Below are positions 33,315 through 42,911 of a DNA stretch of 64,000 nucleotides, in pieces. The stretch spans positions 1-64,000 of the forward strand of contig CANRPU010000008.1 of the NCBI GenBank assembly GCA_947632555.1, written 5' to 3'. The DNA is from an uncultured Lachnospiraceae bacterium. GTDB taxonomy: Bacteria > Bacillota > Clostridia > Lachnospirales > Lachnospiraceae. The notes under the pieces are model-generated. The model saw nothing but the letters and a program-made list of their open reading frames with translations, searched no databases and was not told the DNA's origin. The first letter of the stretch is position 1, and every line of letters begins with the position of its first letter. A program made the translations under genes and the position numbers.

Positions 33315-36151
33315 CTGGGCACCTCTGTCATGACATATGCCTCTACGATATCCAGTTCCTGCATCTGGTCATAGCCTTCAAATACCAGTCCGCACTCAAA
33401 ACCGGCCTTGACCTCTTTCACATCGTCCTTAAAACGCTTCAGAGAAGCCAGCGCGCCTTCGTAGATCTGCTCGCCCTCTCTGGTAATACGTATCTTGCAG
33501 CCTCTCTGGAACACGCCGTCCAGCACATAGGAACCGGCGATATTTCCCACCGCGGAAGCCTTGAATATCTGGCGTACCTCCGCGTGTCCGATGATCTTTT
33601 CCTCAAATACCGGATCCAGCATTCCCTTCATGGCGGCCTCAATGTCCTCGATGGCCTGGTAAATGACCTTATAAAGCCTTACGTCCACGCCTTCCCTTTC
33701 CGCCGTGGCCTTGGCGGTAGCGTCAGGCCGCACGTTGAAGCCGATGATGATGGCGGAAGAAGCGCTGGCCAGCATAACGTCGGATTCGTTGATGGCGCCC
33801 ACGCCGCCGTGAATGCACTTGACTACCACTTCTTCGTTGGACAGCTTCAGCAGGCTCTGTTTTACGGCCTCCACGCTGCCCTGCACATCCGCTTTTACGA
33901 TCAGGTTCAGCTCTTTCAGATTGCCCTCCTGGATCTGGGAGAACAGATCGTCCAAAGACATTTTGCTCTTGGTTTCCTCCAGCATCTTTTCCTTGTTCTG
34001 CGCCAGATAGGTTTCCGCGAAGGATTTGGCCGTCTTGTCGTTTTCATGGGCTAAGAACACCTCTCCCGCGCTGGGCACGTCATTTAAGCCCAGGATCTCC
34101 ACAGGCGTGGAAGGACCGGCTTCCTTTACCCTTCTTCCCTTGTCATCTATCATGGCCCGCACCTTGCCGTGGCTTGCCCCCGCGGAGATAAAGTCACCTA
34201 CATGCAGGGTACCTTTCTGTACCAGCACGGTGGCTACGGGTCCTCTGCCCTTATCCAGTTCCGCCTCAATGACCAAGCCCCTCGCCCGTCTGTTGGGATT
34301 GGCCTTTAACTCCAGAATATCCGCGGTGAGCAGAATGGTTTCCAGCAAAGACTCGATGCCCTCGCCGGATTTGGCGGATACCGGTACAAATTCCGTGCTT
34401 CCGCCCCAGTCCACAGGGATCAGCTCGTATTCCGTCAGCTCCTGCTTTACCCTGTCCACATTGGCGCCGGGTTTGTCGATCTTATTTACCGCTACCACGA
34501 TTTCAATCCCCGCGGCTTTGGCATGGTTGATGGCCTCCACGGTCTGGGGCATGACGCCGTCATCCGCCGCCACCACCAGTACCGCGATATCGGTGGCGTT
34601 GGCGCCCCGCATACGCATGGCGGTAAACGCCTCGTGTCCGGGCGTATCCAGGAACGTGATCTTCCGGTCGTTGATGGAAACGGTATACGCGCCGATGTGC
34701 TGGGTAATACCGCCCGCCTCTTTATCCGTAACATTGGTCTTCCTGATGGCATCCAAAAGGGAGGTCTTACCATGATCCACATGTCCCATTACGCAGATAA
34801 CGGGGGAACGGGAAAGCAGTTCTTCTTCCTGTTCCTCGTCTTCCTTTAACAGTTCTTCGATCACGTCTACCTTGACTTCTTTTTCGCAGAGGATCTCATA
34901 TTCCATGGCGATATTCTCCGCCTCTTCATAAGAGATCTCCTGATTCAGGGTAACCGCCTTGCCCTCCAGAAAGAGTTTCTTGATGATGGCGGAGGACTGG
35001 ATCTTCATTTTGTCCGCCAGATCCTTTATGGTAATGGTTTCCGGAAGCACAATGACCTTGATGACTTCTTCCGCCGCTTCTTCTTTCTTTTTCTCAGGCT
35101 TGATAAAGCGTCCGGGCCTGTTCTTTACGGCCTCTTCCTCTTCATAGATAAAGTCCTTTCTGGAGCGTTTATCCTTTTCCTGGCCGATACGGCGCTTTTC
35201 CTCATCTCTGTGCTTTTCCGCATCTTTGATCGGAGTTTCCGGGGCAAATCCTTTACCCTGGCCAGGCTTTCGGAATCCATCTCTCTGCCCGCCATTGCCT
35301 CTGTTATCGCGCCCGCTATTGTTATAAGGTCTTTCAGCACCCGCGCCAGCGCCAGAAGAACGGAAACCGCCCTGACCATTGTACGTGCCCGTACGGCCGC
35401 CGTTTTCCATTTTTCTATCTGTTCTCTGCCCCTGCTGCCTTTCGCCTCTTCCATCTCTGCCGCCATACGCGGGCCTCTCGCCTCCTGTTCTGTTCGCGCC
35501 GCCCGCGGGACGCTCCTGTCTGGGCGGTCTGTTTTCCGTTCTGGCAGCGGCATTGTCCTGTCCCTGCGCCGCCGGTTTCTCCGTATGAGCGGTGCCCTGC
35601 GGTTTGGAAGAAGGCACCATCTGCACGCTGGGCGTGGGGGACGGCGGCGTCAGAGGTTTGATCGGTCTGACGGGAGCCTGTGACGGCCTGTTTCCCTGTC
35701 CTCCTCTTCCTGAAAAGCCCTGTCCGGGCCTGCCTCCCGCTCCGCCGCGGAAGCCGCCCTGCTGCCCTCCCGAAGCGCGGGAATTCTGCGGGTTGCTCAC
35801 AAAGATGATGTTCTTTTTCTTTTTCGGCGTATTCCTGGCGCCTTCCCCCGGGATATCCCTGGGAGATGTTTCCGGCTCCGCGGGCGCTTCCTTTTGCGCT
35901 TCCTTAGCCGCTTCTTTTCGCGGTTCCTTAGCCGCCGGTTTTTCTTCCACGGCCTCCGCCGCCTTATCCCCTTCGGTTTCTTTCGGTTCCGCTTTGCCGC
36001 CAAAACGCGCTTTTACCAAAGCGGCGGCGTCCTCATCCACGGAACTCTGCGCCACTTTGGCCTCTATGCCTTTCTCCTGCAAAAAAGCCAGTACCTCCTT
36101 GCTGGACACTCCTGTTTCTTTTGCAAGCTCATGTATTTTTATTTTCGCCAT
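33311..36151 (-). CDS. infB: translation initiation factor IF-2
   Basis: A 946-residue GTPase that delivers initiator tRNA. The N-terminal IF2N domain ([20 protein letters not shown]) is followed by a long low-complexity region: Glu/Ala/Lys-rich to about residue 105, then Gly/Arg/Gln-rich ([19 protein letters not shown]) to about 330. A second IF2N domain and the G domain come next, with [12 protein letters not shown] near residue 455, then DTPGHEAF and NKID. The C-terminal domains are complete. The Arg/Gly-rich linker is longer than in Bacillus, as is usual for Lachnospiraceae. Confidence 0.97.
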   Translation of the reverse strand: MAKIKIHELAKETGVSSKEVLAFLQEKGIEAKVAQSSVDEDAAALVKARFGGKAEPKETEGDKAAEAVEEKPAAKEPRKEAAKEAQKEAPAEPETSPRDIPGEGARNTPKKKKNIIFVSNPQNSRASGGQQGGFRGGAGGRPGQGFSGRGGQGNRPSQAPVRPIKPLTPPSPTPSVQMVPSSKPQGTAHTEKPAAQGQDNAAARTENRPPRQERPAGGANRTGGERPAYGGRDGRGERQQGQRTDRKMENGGRTGTYNGQGGFRSSGAGAGAERPYNNSGRDNRGNGGQRDGFRKPGQGKGFAPETPIKDAEKHRDEEKRRIGQEKDKRSRKDFIYEEEEAVKNRPGRFIKPEKKKEEAAEEVIKVIVLPETITIKDLADKMKIQSSAIIKKLFLEGKAVTLNQEISYEEAENIAMEYEILCEKEVKVDVIEELLKEDEEQEEELLSRSPVICVMGHVDHGKTSLLDAIRKTNVTDKEAGGITQHIGAYTVSINDRKITFLDTPGHEAFTAMRMRGANATDIAVLVVAADDGVMPQTVEAINHAKAAGIEIVVAVNKIDKPGANVDRVKQELTEYELIPVDWGGSTEFVPVSAKSGEGIESLLETILLTADILELKANPNRRARGLVIEAELDKGRGPVATVLVQKGTLHVGDFISAGASHGKVRAMIDDKGRRVKEAGPSTPVEILGLNDVPSAGEVFLAHENDKTAKSFAETYLAQNKEKMLEETKSKMSLDDLFSQIQEGNLKELNLIVKADVQGSVEAVKQSLLKLSNEEVVVKCIHGGVGAINESDVMLASASSAIIIGFNVRPDATAKATAEREGVDVRLYKVIYQAIEDIEAAMKGMLDPVFEEKIIGHAEVRQIFKASAVGNIAGSYVLDGVFQRGCKIRITREGEQIYEGALASLKRFKDDVKEVKAGFECGLVFEGYDQMQELDIVEAYVMTEVPR

Positions 36152-36166
36152 GCTTCCTGCTACCTC

Positions 36167-36481
36167 CTAATCTTGTAATTCATCCAGATATCTCGTTATC
36201 GTACGCGCGAGCCCCTCATCCAGGAGCGCGATGGCGGCACGCTCCTGCAGTCCAACGGCGTGCCCCAGTTCTTCTTTAGTCCCATATGTAAGAACGGGTG
36301 TCCCATAATAAGAACATTTGTCTTCAAACTTTTTTCCCGTATTGCCGGAAGCATCCCGCGCCACGATCACCAGCGCGGCTCTGCCTTCCTTTACCGCCTT
36401 TTCCACGGCGTACTCTCCGCTTACAAGGTTGCGGCCTTTCGCGGCAAGTCCCAGCAATCCGTATATCTTATTCTGCTTCAA
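36167..36481 (-). CDS. ylxQ: L7Ae-family ribosomal-type protein (YlxQ)
   Basis: A 104-residue L7Ae/L30e/Gadd45-fold RNA-binding protein: KIYGLLGLAAKGRNLVSGEY, ALVIVARDASGNTGKKFEDK and the GTKEELGHAVG motif. I prefer the TTG at 36481, which has AAAAGGAG ten bases ahead. The open frame to 36511 lies inside ylxR and adds residues atypical of the family. It overlaps the ylxR end. It lies between ylxR and infB as in Bacillus. Probable role: binds structured RNA; details unknown. Confidence 0.88.
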   Translation of the reverse strand: MKQNKIYGLLGLAAKGRNLVSGEYAVEKAVKEGRAALVIVARDASGNTGKKFEDKCSYYGTPVLTYGTKEELGHAVGLQERAAIALLDEGLARTITRYLDELQD

Positions 36482-36740
36482 GCGCGCAAAACTCCTTTTC
36501 CAGTTCTTCATAGACCGTATCCGGGATACTGATCTTCAGAGAACGCTCCAGCCCTTTGTTCTTCCTTGCCTTTTTCAGGCAGTCCCCGTTTTTGCAAAGG
36601 TACGCGCCCCTCCCGTTCTGTTTCCCGGTGGTATCCAGAACAATGGGGCCTTCCGGCGTTTTCAGCACCCGCATCATCTCTTTTTTGCTTTTCATTTCTC
36701 CGCAGCCCACGCATTGTCTGAAAGGAACCTTTTTACTCAT
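36468..36740 (-). CDS. ylxR: YlxR-family RNA-binding protein
   Basis: A 90-residue protein with the family signature RQCVGCGEMKSKKEMMRVLK, then GRGAYLCKNGDCLKKARKNK with two further Cys. The ATG at 36740 overlaps the nusA stop by eight bases. The longer open frame upstream runs antiparallel in composition to nusA and is not used. It belongs to the nusA-infB operon. The family is tied to RNase P regulation in some bacteria. Confidence 0.94.
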   Translation of the reverse strand: MSKKVPFRQCVGCGEMKSKKEMMRVLKTPEGPIVLDTTGKQNGRGAYLCKNGDCLKKARKNKGLERSLKISIPDTVYEELEKEFCALEAE

Positions 36741-37902
36741 TCTCGGTATCCGCGTCCTCTCCGTAAAGCTCTGTATCTTCTTCGTAGCCTTCTTCGTACT
36801 CCTCTTCGTAGTCATCCTCGTAATCGTCCACGTAATCCTCATAACGGAATCCGGGAGCGTCCTTGGCCTGAGTTTCCGATTTGATATCAATCTTATAGCC
36901 GGTCAGTCTGGCCGCCAGTCTGGCGTTCTGCCCCTCCTTGCCGATAGCCAGTGAAAGCTGGTAATCGGGCACGACCACCTTGGCCGTCTTCTCATCGGGA
37001 TCCGCGAACACCGCTACGATCTTGGCAGGAGAAAGCGCGTTCTGGATCAGATTGCCGGGATTCTCGTCCCAGTTCACAATGTCGATCTTTTCTCCCCGCA
37101 GTTCCTCCACGATGGCGTTTACCCTGGCGCTGTTCATGCCCACGCAGGCACCCACCGCGTCCACATTGGGATTGTTGCTCCATACCGCGATCTTGGTACG
37201 GCTGCCGGCTTCCCTGGCAATGCTCTTGATCTCCACCGTTCCGTCCTTGATCTCGGTCACCTCGGATTCAAAGAGCCTTTTCACCAGCTCCGGATGGGTA
37301 CGGCTGACATTGATGCGGGGTCCCTTGGGCGTATTTTTCACTTCCAGGATATATACCTTGATACGCTCGGTCGGTCTGAAGACCTCGCCTTTCACCTGCT
37401 CGCTTTCGCTCAGCATGGCGTCCGCCTTGCCCAGGTTGATGCTGATGCTGCGGCCCACATAGCGCTGTACCACGCCTGTCACCACATCTTTTTCCTTCTC
37501 GTAATACTGATTGTAGATAACGCTTCTTTCCTCTTCCCGGATCTTCTGCAGGATCACGTTCTTGGCGTTCATGGTAGCGATACGCCCGAACTCCTTGGAT
37601 TTGATCTCTACCCGGAGAAGCTCTCCCACCTCCGCCTTTTCGGACAGCTTTCTGGCGTCCTCAAGGGCTATCTGCAGGCACGGATCCTCCACGTCTTCCG
37701 GCGCGGGTACCACTTCCTTTTCCGCGTAGCAGATAAAATCGCAGGTATCGCGGTCGATCTCCACCTTTACGTTGTCCGCTTTGCCGAAATGGTTCCTGCA
37801 GGCGGTCAGCAGGGAATTTTCGATCGCCTCAAACAGCGTTTCCTTGCTGATCTCCTTCTCCTTTTCCAGAATATCCAGCGCCTCCATCAATTCCTTATTC
37901 AT
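36733..37902 (-). CDS. nusA: transcription termination/antitermination factor NusA
   Basis: A 389-residue protein with the N-terminal polymerase-binding domain (MNKELMEALDILEKEKEISK), the S1 domain, and two KH domains containing IAVWSNNPNVDAVGACVG and LSLAIGKEGQNARLAARLTG. The C-terminus is a strongly acidic Glu/Asp/Tyr tail of about 35 residues. The start at 37902 has AGGAGG ahead. It follows rimP. The acidic tail is longer than that of Bacillus NusA, which ends near residue 371. Confidence 0.97.
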   Translation of the reverse strand: MNKELMEALDILEKEKEISKETLFEAIENSLLTACRNHFGKADNVKVEIDRDTCDFICYAEKEVVPAPEDVEDPCLQIALEDARKLSEKAEVGELLRVEIKSKEFGRIATMNAKNVILQKIREEERSVIYNQYYEKEKDVVTGVVQRYVGRSISINLGKADAMLSESEQVKGEVFRPTERIKVYILEVKNTPKGPRINVSRTHPELVKRLFESEVTEIKDGTVEIKSIAREAGSRTKIAVWSNNPNVDAVGACVGMNSARVNAIVEELRGEKIDIVNWDENPGNLIQNALSPAKIVAVFADPDEKTAKVVVPDYQLSLAIGKEGQNARLAARLTGYKIDIKSETQAKDAPGFRYEDYVDDYEDDYEEEYEEGYEEDTELYGEDADTENE

Positions 37903-37930
37903 TTTCCGTTCTCCTCCTGTTATTGTACTT

Positions 37931-38392
37931 TTAAAAATCAAGGGCCAGTCTGATCAAAGCCACGTCGCTTCTTTGAAATACCGTTTCCTCTTCTCCGTTC
38001 GCGATGGTCACGGTATTGCCGTCATAGGCTTTTAACACGCCCGAAAATTCCTTGTTTCCCGAAATGGGTTTGTAGGTCTTTAACTCTACTTCCTCGCCCA
38101 GGCTCTTTTCCAGATGTCTGTCTTTTTTCAGCGCCCTGCCTAAGCCCGGACTGGAAACCTCCAGAATATAGGCCTCCTCAATAAAATCCTCTTCATCCAG
38201 CTTATCGGAAAGCGCTCTGCTCACGGCCTCGCAGTCCTGGATATCCACGCCTCCCGGCTTGTCGATATAGGCCCGCAGATACCAGTCGGCGCCTTCCTTG
38301 ACGTATTCCACATCGTAGATCTCCACGCCCTTCTCCCGCGCTATGGGGACCAGCAGTTCCTCCGTTCTGGCTTCGTATTCCTTTCTGGCCAT
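37931..38392 (-). CDS. rimP: ribosome maturation factor RimP
   Basis: A 153-residue protein. The conserved YVKEGADWYLRAYIDKPGGV strand and EVSSPGLGRALKKDRHL are plain. The start ATG at 38392 has GGGAGG six bases ahead; the ATG six bases earlier would overlap that site. It matures the 30S subunit. It is the first gene of the nusA-infB operon, with a near-consensus promoter about 75 bases upstream. Confidence 0.96.
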   Translation of the reverse strand: MARKEYEARTEELLVPIAREKGVEIYDVEYVKEGADWYLRAYIDKPGGVDIQDCEAVSRALSDKLDEEDFIEEAYILEVSSPGLGRALKKDRHLEKSLGEEVELKTYKPISGNKEFSGVLKAYDGNTVTIANGEEETVFQRSDVALIRLALDF

Positions 38393-38416
38393 TCGCATCC
38401 TCCCTTTTACATAAGA

Positions 38417-38440
38417 AAGAGTGGCGCTCAGTCCACTCTT
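38417..38440 (-). promoter_or_regulatory. leader hairpin of the rimP operon
   Basis: A perfect 8-bp stem, AAGAGTGG with its complement, and an 8-base loop lie between the promoter and rimP. There is no T-run after it, so it is not a plain terminator. It could stabilise the message or respond to a translation signal. Confidence 0.5.
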
Positions 38441-38470
38441 ATCTCATACTGTCAGTATTCAACTATAAAC

Positions 38471-38499
38471 AGTGTATACCTAAACAGCGCCGCTGTCAA
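38471..38499 (-). promoter_or_regulatory. promoter of the rimP-nusA-infB-ribF operon
   Basis: TTGACA (38494-38499), exactly 17 bases, TACACT (38471-38476) on the minus strand. The start site falls about 70 bases before rimP. Confidence 0.75.
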
Positions 38500-38545
38500 C
38501 CGGTAATTTTACCTCGAGAGCCGTTCCTTATACATACCGGCGCGC

Positions 38546-38755
38546 TCAGCGTATTTCCTTTACGGTATAATCTTTCGCTTCCACCGCCTGTTTTAATACC
38601 TCGTCGGCTACCTCCTTGGTCAAAGTCACCCTGGCCGTTCCCTTTTCGTGGCTGACGGCCGCTTCGCTGACGCCGGGGATCTCCTCCAGCGCTTTTTTCA
38701 CCGTTGCCTCGCAGTGTCCGCACATCATACCTTCGATTACCATTGTCTTTTCCAT
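38546..38755 (-). CDS. copZ: possible internal translation product: CopZ copper chaperone
   Basis: Inside the copA frame, an AAAAGGAG box sits nine bases before an in-frame ATG at 38755. Translation from there gives 69 residues, MEKTMVIEGMMCGHCEATVK and onward, exactly one CopZ/HMA domain. Its Cys pair would carry Cu(I) to the pump. In most Clostridia copZ is a separate gene after copA with its own stop before it. Here the stop is absent, so this entry overlaps the fusion. Independent translation is inferred, not shown. Confidence 0.5.
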   Translation of the reverse strand: MEKTMVIEGMMCGHCEATVKKALEEIPGVSEAAVSHEKGTARVTLTKEVADEVLKQAVEAKDYTVKEIR

Positions 38756-41056
38756 ACTTTTTTTCTCCTTTTCTTTTTCTTTATGATCTGTGATCGTATT
38801 GCCTGTTTTGCTCCCGTAAATCCTGCACCAGTTCAGACGAAGCGCGTTCGTCACCACGCAGAAGCTGGAAAGGCTCATGGCCGCCGCCCCGAACATGGGG
38901 TTCAGCTTCCAGCCCCAGAGGGGATACCAAAGCCCCGCCGCCAGCGGGATCCCGATGACGTTGTACAGAAAGGCCCAGAACAGATTTTCATGGATATTGC
39001 GAAGCGTGGCCCGGCTTAAGCGGACGGCCGCCGGCACGTCCCGCAGACGGCTTTTCATCAGTACCACGTCCGCGGCGTCAATGGCGATATCCGTTCCGGC
39101 TCCGATGGCGATCCCCACGTCCGCCGCGGTCAGCGCCGGCGCGTCGTTGATCCCATCTCCCACCATAGCCGTCTTCCCCTGTTTCTGCAGGGAACGTATG
39201 ACCGCTTCCTTGCCGTCCGGCAGCACGCCCGCTATCACCTCGTCCACACCGGCCTGACTGCCCACGGCTCTCGCGGTCACTTCGTTGTCACCGGTCAGCA
39301 TCACCACCCGGATCCCCATATCCCGCAGTTCCCGTACCGCCTGGACGGCGTCTTCTTTGATCACGTCCGCCGCCGCGGCCATACCCAGCAGTTTCCCTTC
39401 CTTTACGAAAAACAGCGGGGTCTGCCCCTGCCCGGAGATCTTATCCGCCAGCCGGCGGACTTCTTCTCCGATCTCCGTATACCGCCCGATAAAGGAAAGA
39501 TTTCCGCCAAGCAGCTCCTCTCCTTCACAGACACCCCGCAGGCCGCTGCCTGACAGCGCCTGAAAATCCTGCAGAGGCAGAGGACTGATCCCCTCTTCCT
39601 CGGCCTTTTTTAAAACAGCCTTCGCCAGAGGATGTTCGCTCTTCTGCTCCAGCGTGCAGGCCAGCCGCAGAAATTCTTCTTCCTGTACGTCCCCGGCCGG
39701 ATACAGACCGGTCACCACCGGTTCTCCCCTGGTAATGGTTCCGGTCTTATCCAGGGCGGCGATCCGGATCTTGCCGGTTTCTTCCAAGGAGGCCGCCGTT
39801 TTGAAAAGTATCCCGCTGCCGGCTCCCACGCCGTTCCCTACCATGACCGCCACCGGGGTGGCCAGTCCCAGCGCGCAGGGGCAGCTGATGACCAGAACGG
39901 AGATTCCCCTTGCCAGGGCGAATCCCGCGCTCTCTCCCGCCAGCAGCCAGGCCAGGATCGAAACGGCCGCGATGCCGATCACGGCGGGCACAAAAACGCC
40001 GGACACTTTATCCGCGGTTTTCGCGATGGGAGCTTTGGTGGCCGCCGCGTCACCCACCATCCTGATGATCTGGGAAAGGGTGGTATCCTCCCCTACCCTC
40101 GAAGCCCTGCAGGTCAGGAAGCCGGACTGATTCAAGGTCGCGGCGGACACCTGATCCCCCGCTTCCTTATCCACCGGGATACTCTCCCCTGTCAGCGCCG
40201 CTTCGTTCACCGCGCTGCTGCCCTCCGTCACTACGCCGTCCACCGGGATCTGCTCTCCGGGGCGCACCACAAAAAGCTCTCCCACCCGGACTTCTGCCAC
40301 GGGGATCTCCGTTTCCTTCCCTTCCCGCAGGACCACCGCCGTTTTGGGCGTCAGCCTCATCAGCCCTTTCAGCGCGTTGGTGGTCTTGCCCTTGGACCTG
40401 GCCTCCAGCATTTTCCCCAGAGTGATCAGGGTCAGGATCGTACCCGCGGATTCAAAATAAAATTCATCCATATAGGCCATGGCGGCTTCCATGTCCCGGG
40501 CTCCCGTCATGGCGAAAAGGGCATACGTGCTGTATCCGAAGGCCGCTCCCGCGCCCAAAGCCACCAGCGTGTCCATATTGGGAGCCCTGTGCCACAGAGC
40601 CTTCACGCCGCTTATAAAGAAACGCTGGTTGATCACCATGATGCTTCCCGTCAGCAGCAGCTGCGTAAGCCCCAGCGCCGCGGGGTTTCCTTCCAGAAAA
40701 GCGGGAAGGGGAAATCCCCACATCATATGTCCCATGGAAAAGTACATCAGCACCGCCAGGAAACACAGGGAAACGATCAGCCGCCTTTTCAGCGCCGGCG
40801 TTTCTCTGTCCTCCAGGAGCTCTTCTCCGGCTTTCTCCACGCTCTCCCGTCCGGCGGCCGCTTTCAGGCGCGCCCCGTAGCCCGCGGCTTCCACAGCCGC
40901 TATGACAGCCTGGGGCGAAGCGCTGCCTTCCACTCCCATGCTGTTTGTCAGCAGGCTGACGGAACAGGAGGTAACTCCCGGTACCTTGTTCACCGCCTTT
41001 TCCACTCTGGCGCTGCAGGCGGCACAGCTCATACCCGTTACCGCGTATTGTTCCAT
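38546..41056 (-). CDS. copA: copper-exporting P-type ATPase with fused C-terminal CopZ domain
   Basis: An 836-residue P1B ATPase. The N-terminal HMA domain has GMSCAAC (Cys11, Cys14), then eight membrane helices. The CPC metal site is ISCPCALGLATP near residue 390, the phosphorylated Asp is in DKTGT near 433, and MVGDGINDAPAL closes the hinge. After the last helix the frame passes without a stop through a KEKEKEKKS linker into a second HMA domain (IEGMMCGHC). That domain is a complete CopZ chaperone with its own AAAAGGAG site and ATG at 38755, so both a fusion and a free chaperone may be made. csoR is upstream. Confidence 0.94.
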   Translation of the reverse strand: MEQYAVTGMSCAACSARVEKAVNKVPGVTSCSVSLLTNSMGVEGSASPQAVIAAVEAAGYGARLKAAAGRESVEKAGEELLEDRETPALKRRLIVSLCFLAVLMYFSMGHMMWGFPLPAFLEGNPAALGLTQLLLTGSIMVINQRFFISGVKALWHRAPNMDTLVALGAGAAFGYSTYALFAMTGARDMEAAMAYMDEFYFESAGTILTLITLGKMLEARSKGKTTNALKGLMRLTPKTAVVLREGKETEIPVAEVRVGELFVVRPGEQIPVDGVVTEGSSAVNEAALTGESIPVDKEAGDQVSAATLNQSGFLTCRASRVGEDTTLSQIIRMVGDAAATKAPIAKTADKVSGVFVPAVIGIAAVSILAWLLAGESAGFALARGISVLVISCPCALGLATPVAVMVGNGVGAGSGILFKTAASLEETGKIRIAALDKTGTITRGEPVVTGLYPAGDVQEEEFLRLACTLEQKSEHPLAKAVLKKAEEEGISPLPLQDFQALSGSGLRGVCEGEELLGGNLSFIGRYTEIGEEVRRLADKISGQGQTPLFFVKEGKLLGMAAAADVIKEDAVQAVRELRDMGIRVVMLTGDNEVTARAVGSQAGVDEVIAGVLPDGKEAVIRSLQKQGKTAMVGDGINDAPALTAADVGIAIGAGTDIAIDAADVVLMKSRLRDVPAAVRLSRATLRNIHENLFWAFLYNVIGIPLAAGLWYPLWGWKLNPMFGAAAMSLSSFCVVTNALRLNWCRIYGSKTGNTITDHKEKEKEKKSMEKTMVIEGMMCGHCEATVKKALEEIPGVSEAAVSHEKGTARVTLTKEVADEVLKQAVEAKDYTVKEIR

Positions 41057-41074
41057 ATACATCCACTCCTTCTC

Positions 41075-41374
41075 TCACTTCATCAGCTTCTGCAGGGTTT
41101 CCACCAGTTCGTCCACGGTTTCCTCCCTGCCGCTGCGGATATCGTCGGCCACGCAGCCCCGTATATGGCTGCTCAGAAGCACTTTGTTAAAACTGTTCAG
41201 TGCGGCGGTGGCCGCGGCTACCTGCACCAGGATATCGGTACAGTAACAGTTCTGCTCCACCATGCCCCGTATCCCCCTGATCTGGCCCTCGATACGGTTC
41301 AGCCTGTGTATCAGATCTTTGTACTCCGCTTCGCCCCGTTCTTTGGTCTTATGATGACAGCAATCTTTTTCCAT
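41075..41374 (-). CDS. csoR: CsoR-family copper-sensing repressor
   Basis: A 99-residue all-helical repressor. Its Cu(I) ligands fit the CsoR pattern: Cys in MVEQNCYC, then His and Cys in SSHIRGC. The N-terminus holds HHKTKERG and RLNRIEGQIRGIRGM, the DNA-contact helix. It lies first in the csoR-copA operon, under a promoter crowded by GGGGGGTA-type operators, so copper should relieve repression of the pump. Confidence 0.93.
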   Translation of the reverse strand: MEKDCCHHKTKERGEAEYKDLIHRLNRIEGQIRGIRGMVEQNCYCTDILVQVAAATAALNSFNKVLLSSHIRGCVADDIRSGREETVDELVETLQKLMK

Positions 41375-41411
41375 TTTCCTTTTCTCCGCCTTGTCGTTTT
41401 CTTTTCACAAA

Positions 41412-41465
41412 AATACCCCAGGGGGGTACTTATTCAGTATATACCCCCCCAAGGGTATTTTGCAA
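41412..41465 (-). promoter_or_regulatory. csoR-copA promoter with two CsoR-type operators
   Basis: TTGCAA (41460-41465), 18 bases, TATACT (41436-41441) on the minus strand. Two G/C-rich dyads of the form TACCCCNNGGGGGTA lie at about 41413-41428 (downstream of the -10) and 41441-41458 (inside the spacer). They match the known CsoR pattern of G-tracts flanked by TA. Both positions would block polymerase. Confidence 0.75.
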
Positions 41466-41468
41466 GCC

Positions 41469-42806
41469 CTATCCGACAGATTTTTCCGTTTCGGTTTCCA
41501 GCATTTCCTCAATGAAAATACCGTAGCCGCTGGTGGAATCGTTCACCAGCACATGGGTGACCGCTCCCACAAGTTTGCCGTTCTGGATAATGGGAGCGCC
41601 GCTCATGCCCTGAATGATGCCGCCCGTCAGCGCGATCAGCTCCGGGTCCGTCACCTGCAGCTCGATGCCACGGTTGACGTTGCCGTGGTCCAAATGGCAT
41701 TCTTTGATCACAATATCATAATACCTGGGCTCGCCGTCCACCGCGCAGAGTATCTGGGCCGGCCCTGTTTCCACTTCCTGCTTTAATCCTATGGGGATGG
41801 GTTCTCCCGTGATCCGGGAAAAAAAGGCTTCATCGCAGGTTCCGAAAACGCCCTGGGCGGTGTTATCGTCGATCACGCCCAGGATATTGGAATCTTCATA
41901 CTCGATCATGCCCGTCATCTCTCCCGGTTCTCCTCTTCTGCCTTTTTTAATGGCGATAATGTCCGTGCCGTAAAGCGTCCCTCCTTTTACTTCCATCACG
42001 ATGCTGGTGTCCACGTCGTTGATACCGTGTCCAAGGGCGCCGAAATTTCCTTCGCTGTCCACAAAGGTCAGGGTACCCACTCCCTGCGCGTTATCCCGCA
42101 CCCAGATCCCTACCTTGTAGCTGCCGCTCTGGTTCTGCACCGGCTGCACTTCCACGGTGAACTCTTCCCCGTCCCTGCGTATGGAAAGCACCACGGGATA
42201 TCCCCCGCTTTCTTCTATCATACGTGTGAATCCGGCCTTGTCCTCCACGGCTTTTCCGTCCACGGAAAGAATATAGTCCCCGCTTTTCAGCAGATATTTG
42301 GCGGGAGATACCTCTCTTCCGCTCAGGGAGATAAAATCTCCCACACCTACCACCAGGATACCGTCGGTTTTCAGATAGATCCCCACCGGCACTCCCACAG
42401 GCGTTACCAGTTTCTCCCTGATAACTTCAATGTCCACCTGCTTAAAAGGGATGATGCCAAAGAGCTTTAGATCCATGCGGTAACTGCTCAACGCGTCCGC
42501 CCGCATGGTTACGGTGTCGCTCAGGTCAATATGAATGGAACCCGCCGGAATATTGGAAGGATCCTGCTCTCCGGCAGCCACCGCTTCTTCCCCGGTTTCT
42601 ATCTTCCGGATTTCCCCTTCCACCGGCAGCCCCATCCGCAACACCTGCTCCTCGCCCACCTTCAGTTTGATACTGCGGGGGATCCGCTCATAAACGGACC
42701 ATATTCCCAGCCCGGCCAGGGTCATACAGGAGATCAAGAGAGCCATGCGCAGACTCTTCCGGTACGCCCGCCATCTGTCTTGTTTCCCTTTTTTCAAGCT
42801 CTTCAC
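41469..42806 (-). CDS. spoIVB: SpoIVB peptidase (sporulation signalling serine protease)
   Basis: A 445-residue protein: one membrane anchor (about residues 20-40), a PDZ domain (VGDFISLSGREVSPAKYLLK, then GDYILSVDGKAV), and the S55 peptidase domain with catalytic His in GALGHGINDVDT and Ser in IIQGMSGAPIIQNGKLVGAV. In Bacillus it is secreted from the forespore and triggers sigma-K processing. The GTG at 42806 with GGAG eight bases ahead is preferred over an upstream TTG that falls in the recN terminator. Position after recN is as in Bacillus. Confidence 0.95.
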   Translation of the reverse strand: MKSLKKGKQDRWRAYRKSLRMALLISCMTLAGLGIWSVYERIPRSIKLKVGEEQVLRMGLPVEGEIRKIETGEEAVAAGEQDPSNIPAGSIHIDLSDTVTMRADALSSYRMDLKLFGIIPFKQVDIEVIREKLVTPVGVPVGIYLKTDGILVVGVGDFISLSGREVSPAKYLLKSGDYILSVDGKAVEDKAGFTRMIEESGGYPVVLSIRRDGEEFTVEVQPVQNQSGSYKVGIWVRDNAQGVGTLTFVDSEGNFGALGHGINDVDTSIVMEVKGGTLYGTDIIAIKKGRRGEPGEMTGMIEYEDSNILGVIDDNTAQGVFGTCDEAFFSRITGEPIPIGLKQEVETGPAQILCAVDGEPRYYDIVIKECHLDHGNVNRGIELQVTDPELIALTGGIIQGMSGAPIIQNGKLVGAVTHVLVNDSTSGYGIFIEEMLETETEKSVG

Positions 42807-42857
42807 ATCCTTTTCTCCGCTGTTTTGCTTCCAGGCCTTTTTGGAAATTTCCACCAA

Positions 42858-42889
42858 AAAAGGAGCATCCCATATGGGATACTCCTTTT
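42858..42889 (-). terminator. terminator after recN
   Basis: AAAAGGAGTATCCC with its near-complement and an ATAT loop, followed by TTTTTT on the minus strand. One of the clearest hairpins in the window. It separates recN from spoIVB. Confidence 0.9.
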
Positions 42890-42911
42890 AGTGTAATCAC
42901 TTTTTTCACAT

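Noticed and set aside
39632-41515. 627-codon plus-strand open reading opposite copA/csoR
   Set aside because: Antisense shadow of a GC-rich P-type ATPase gene; no recognisable domain or start signal.
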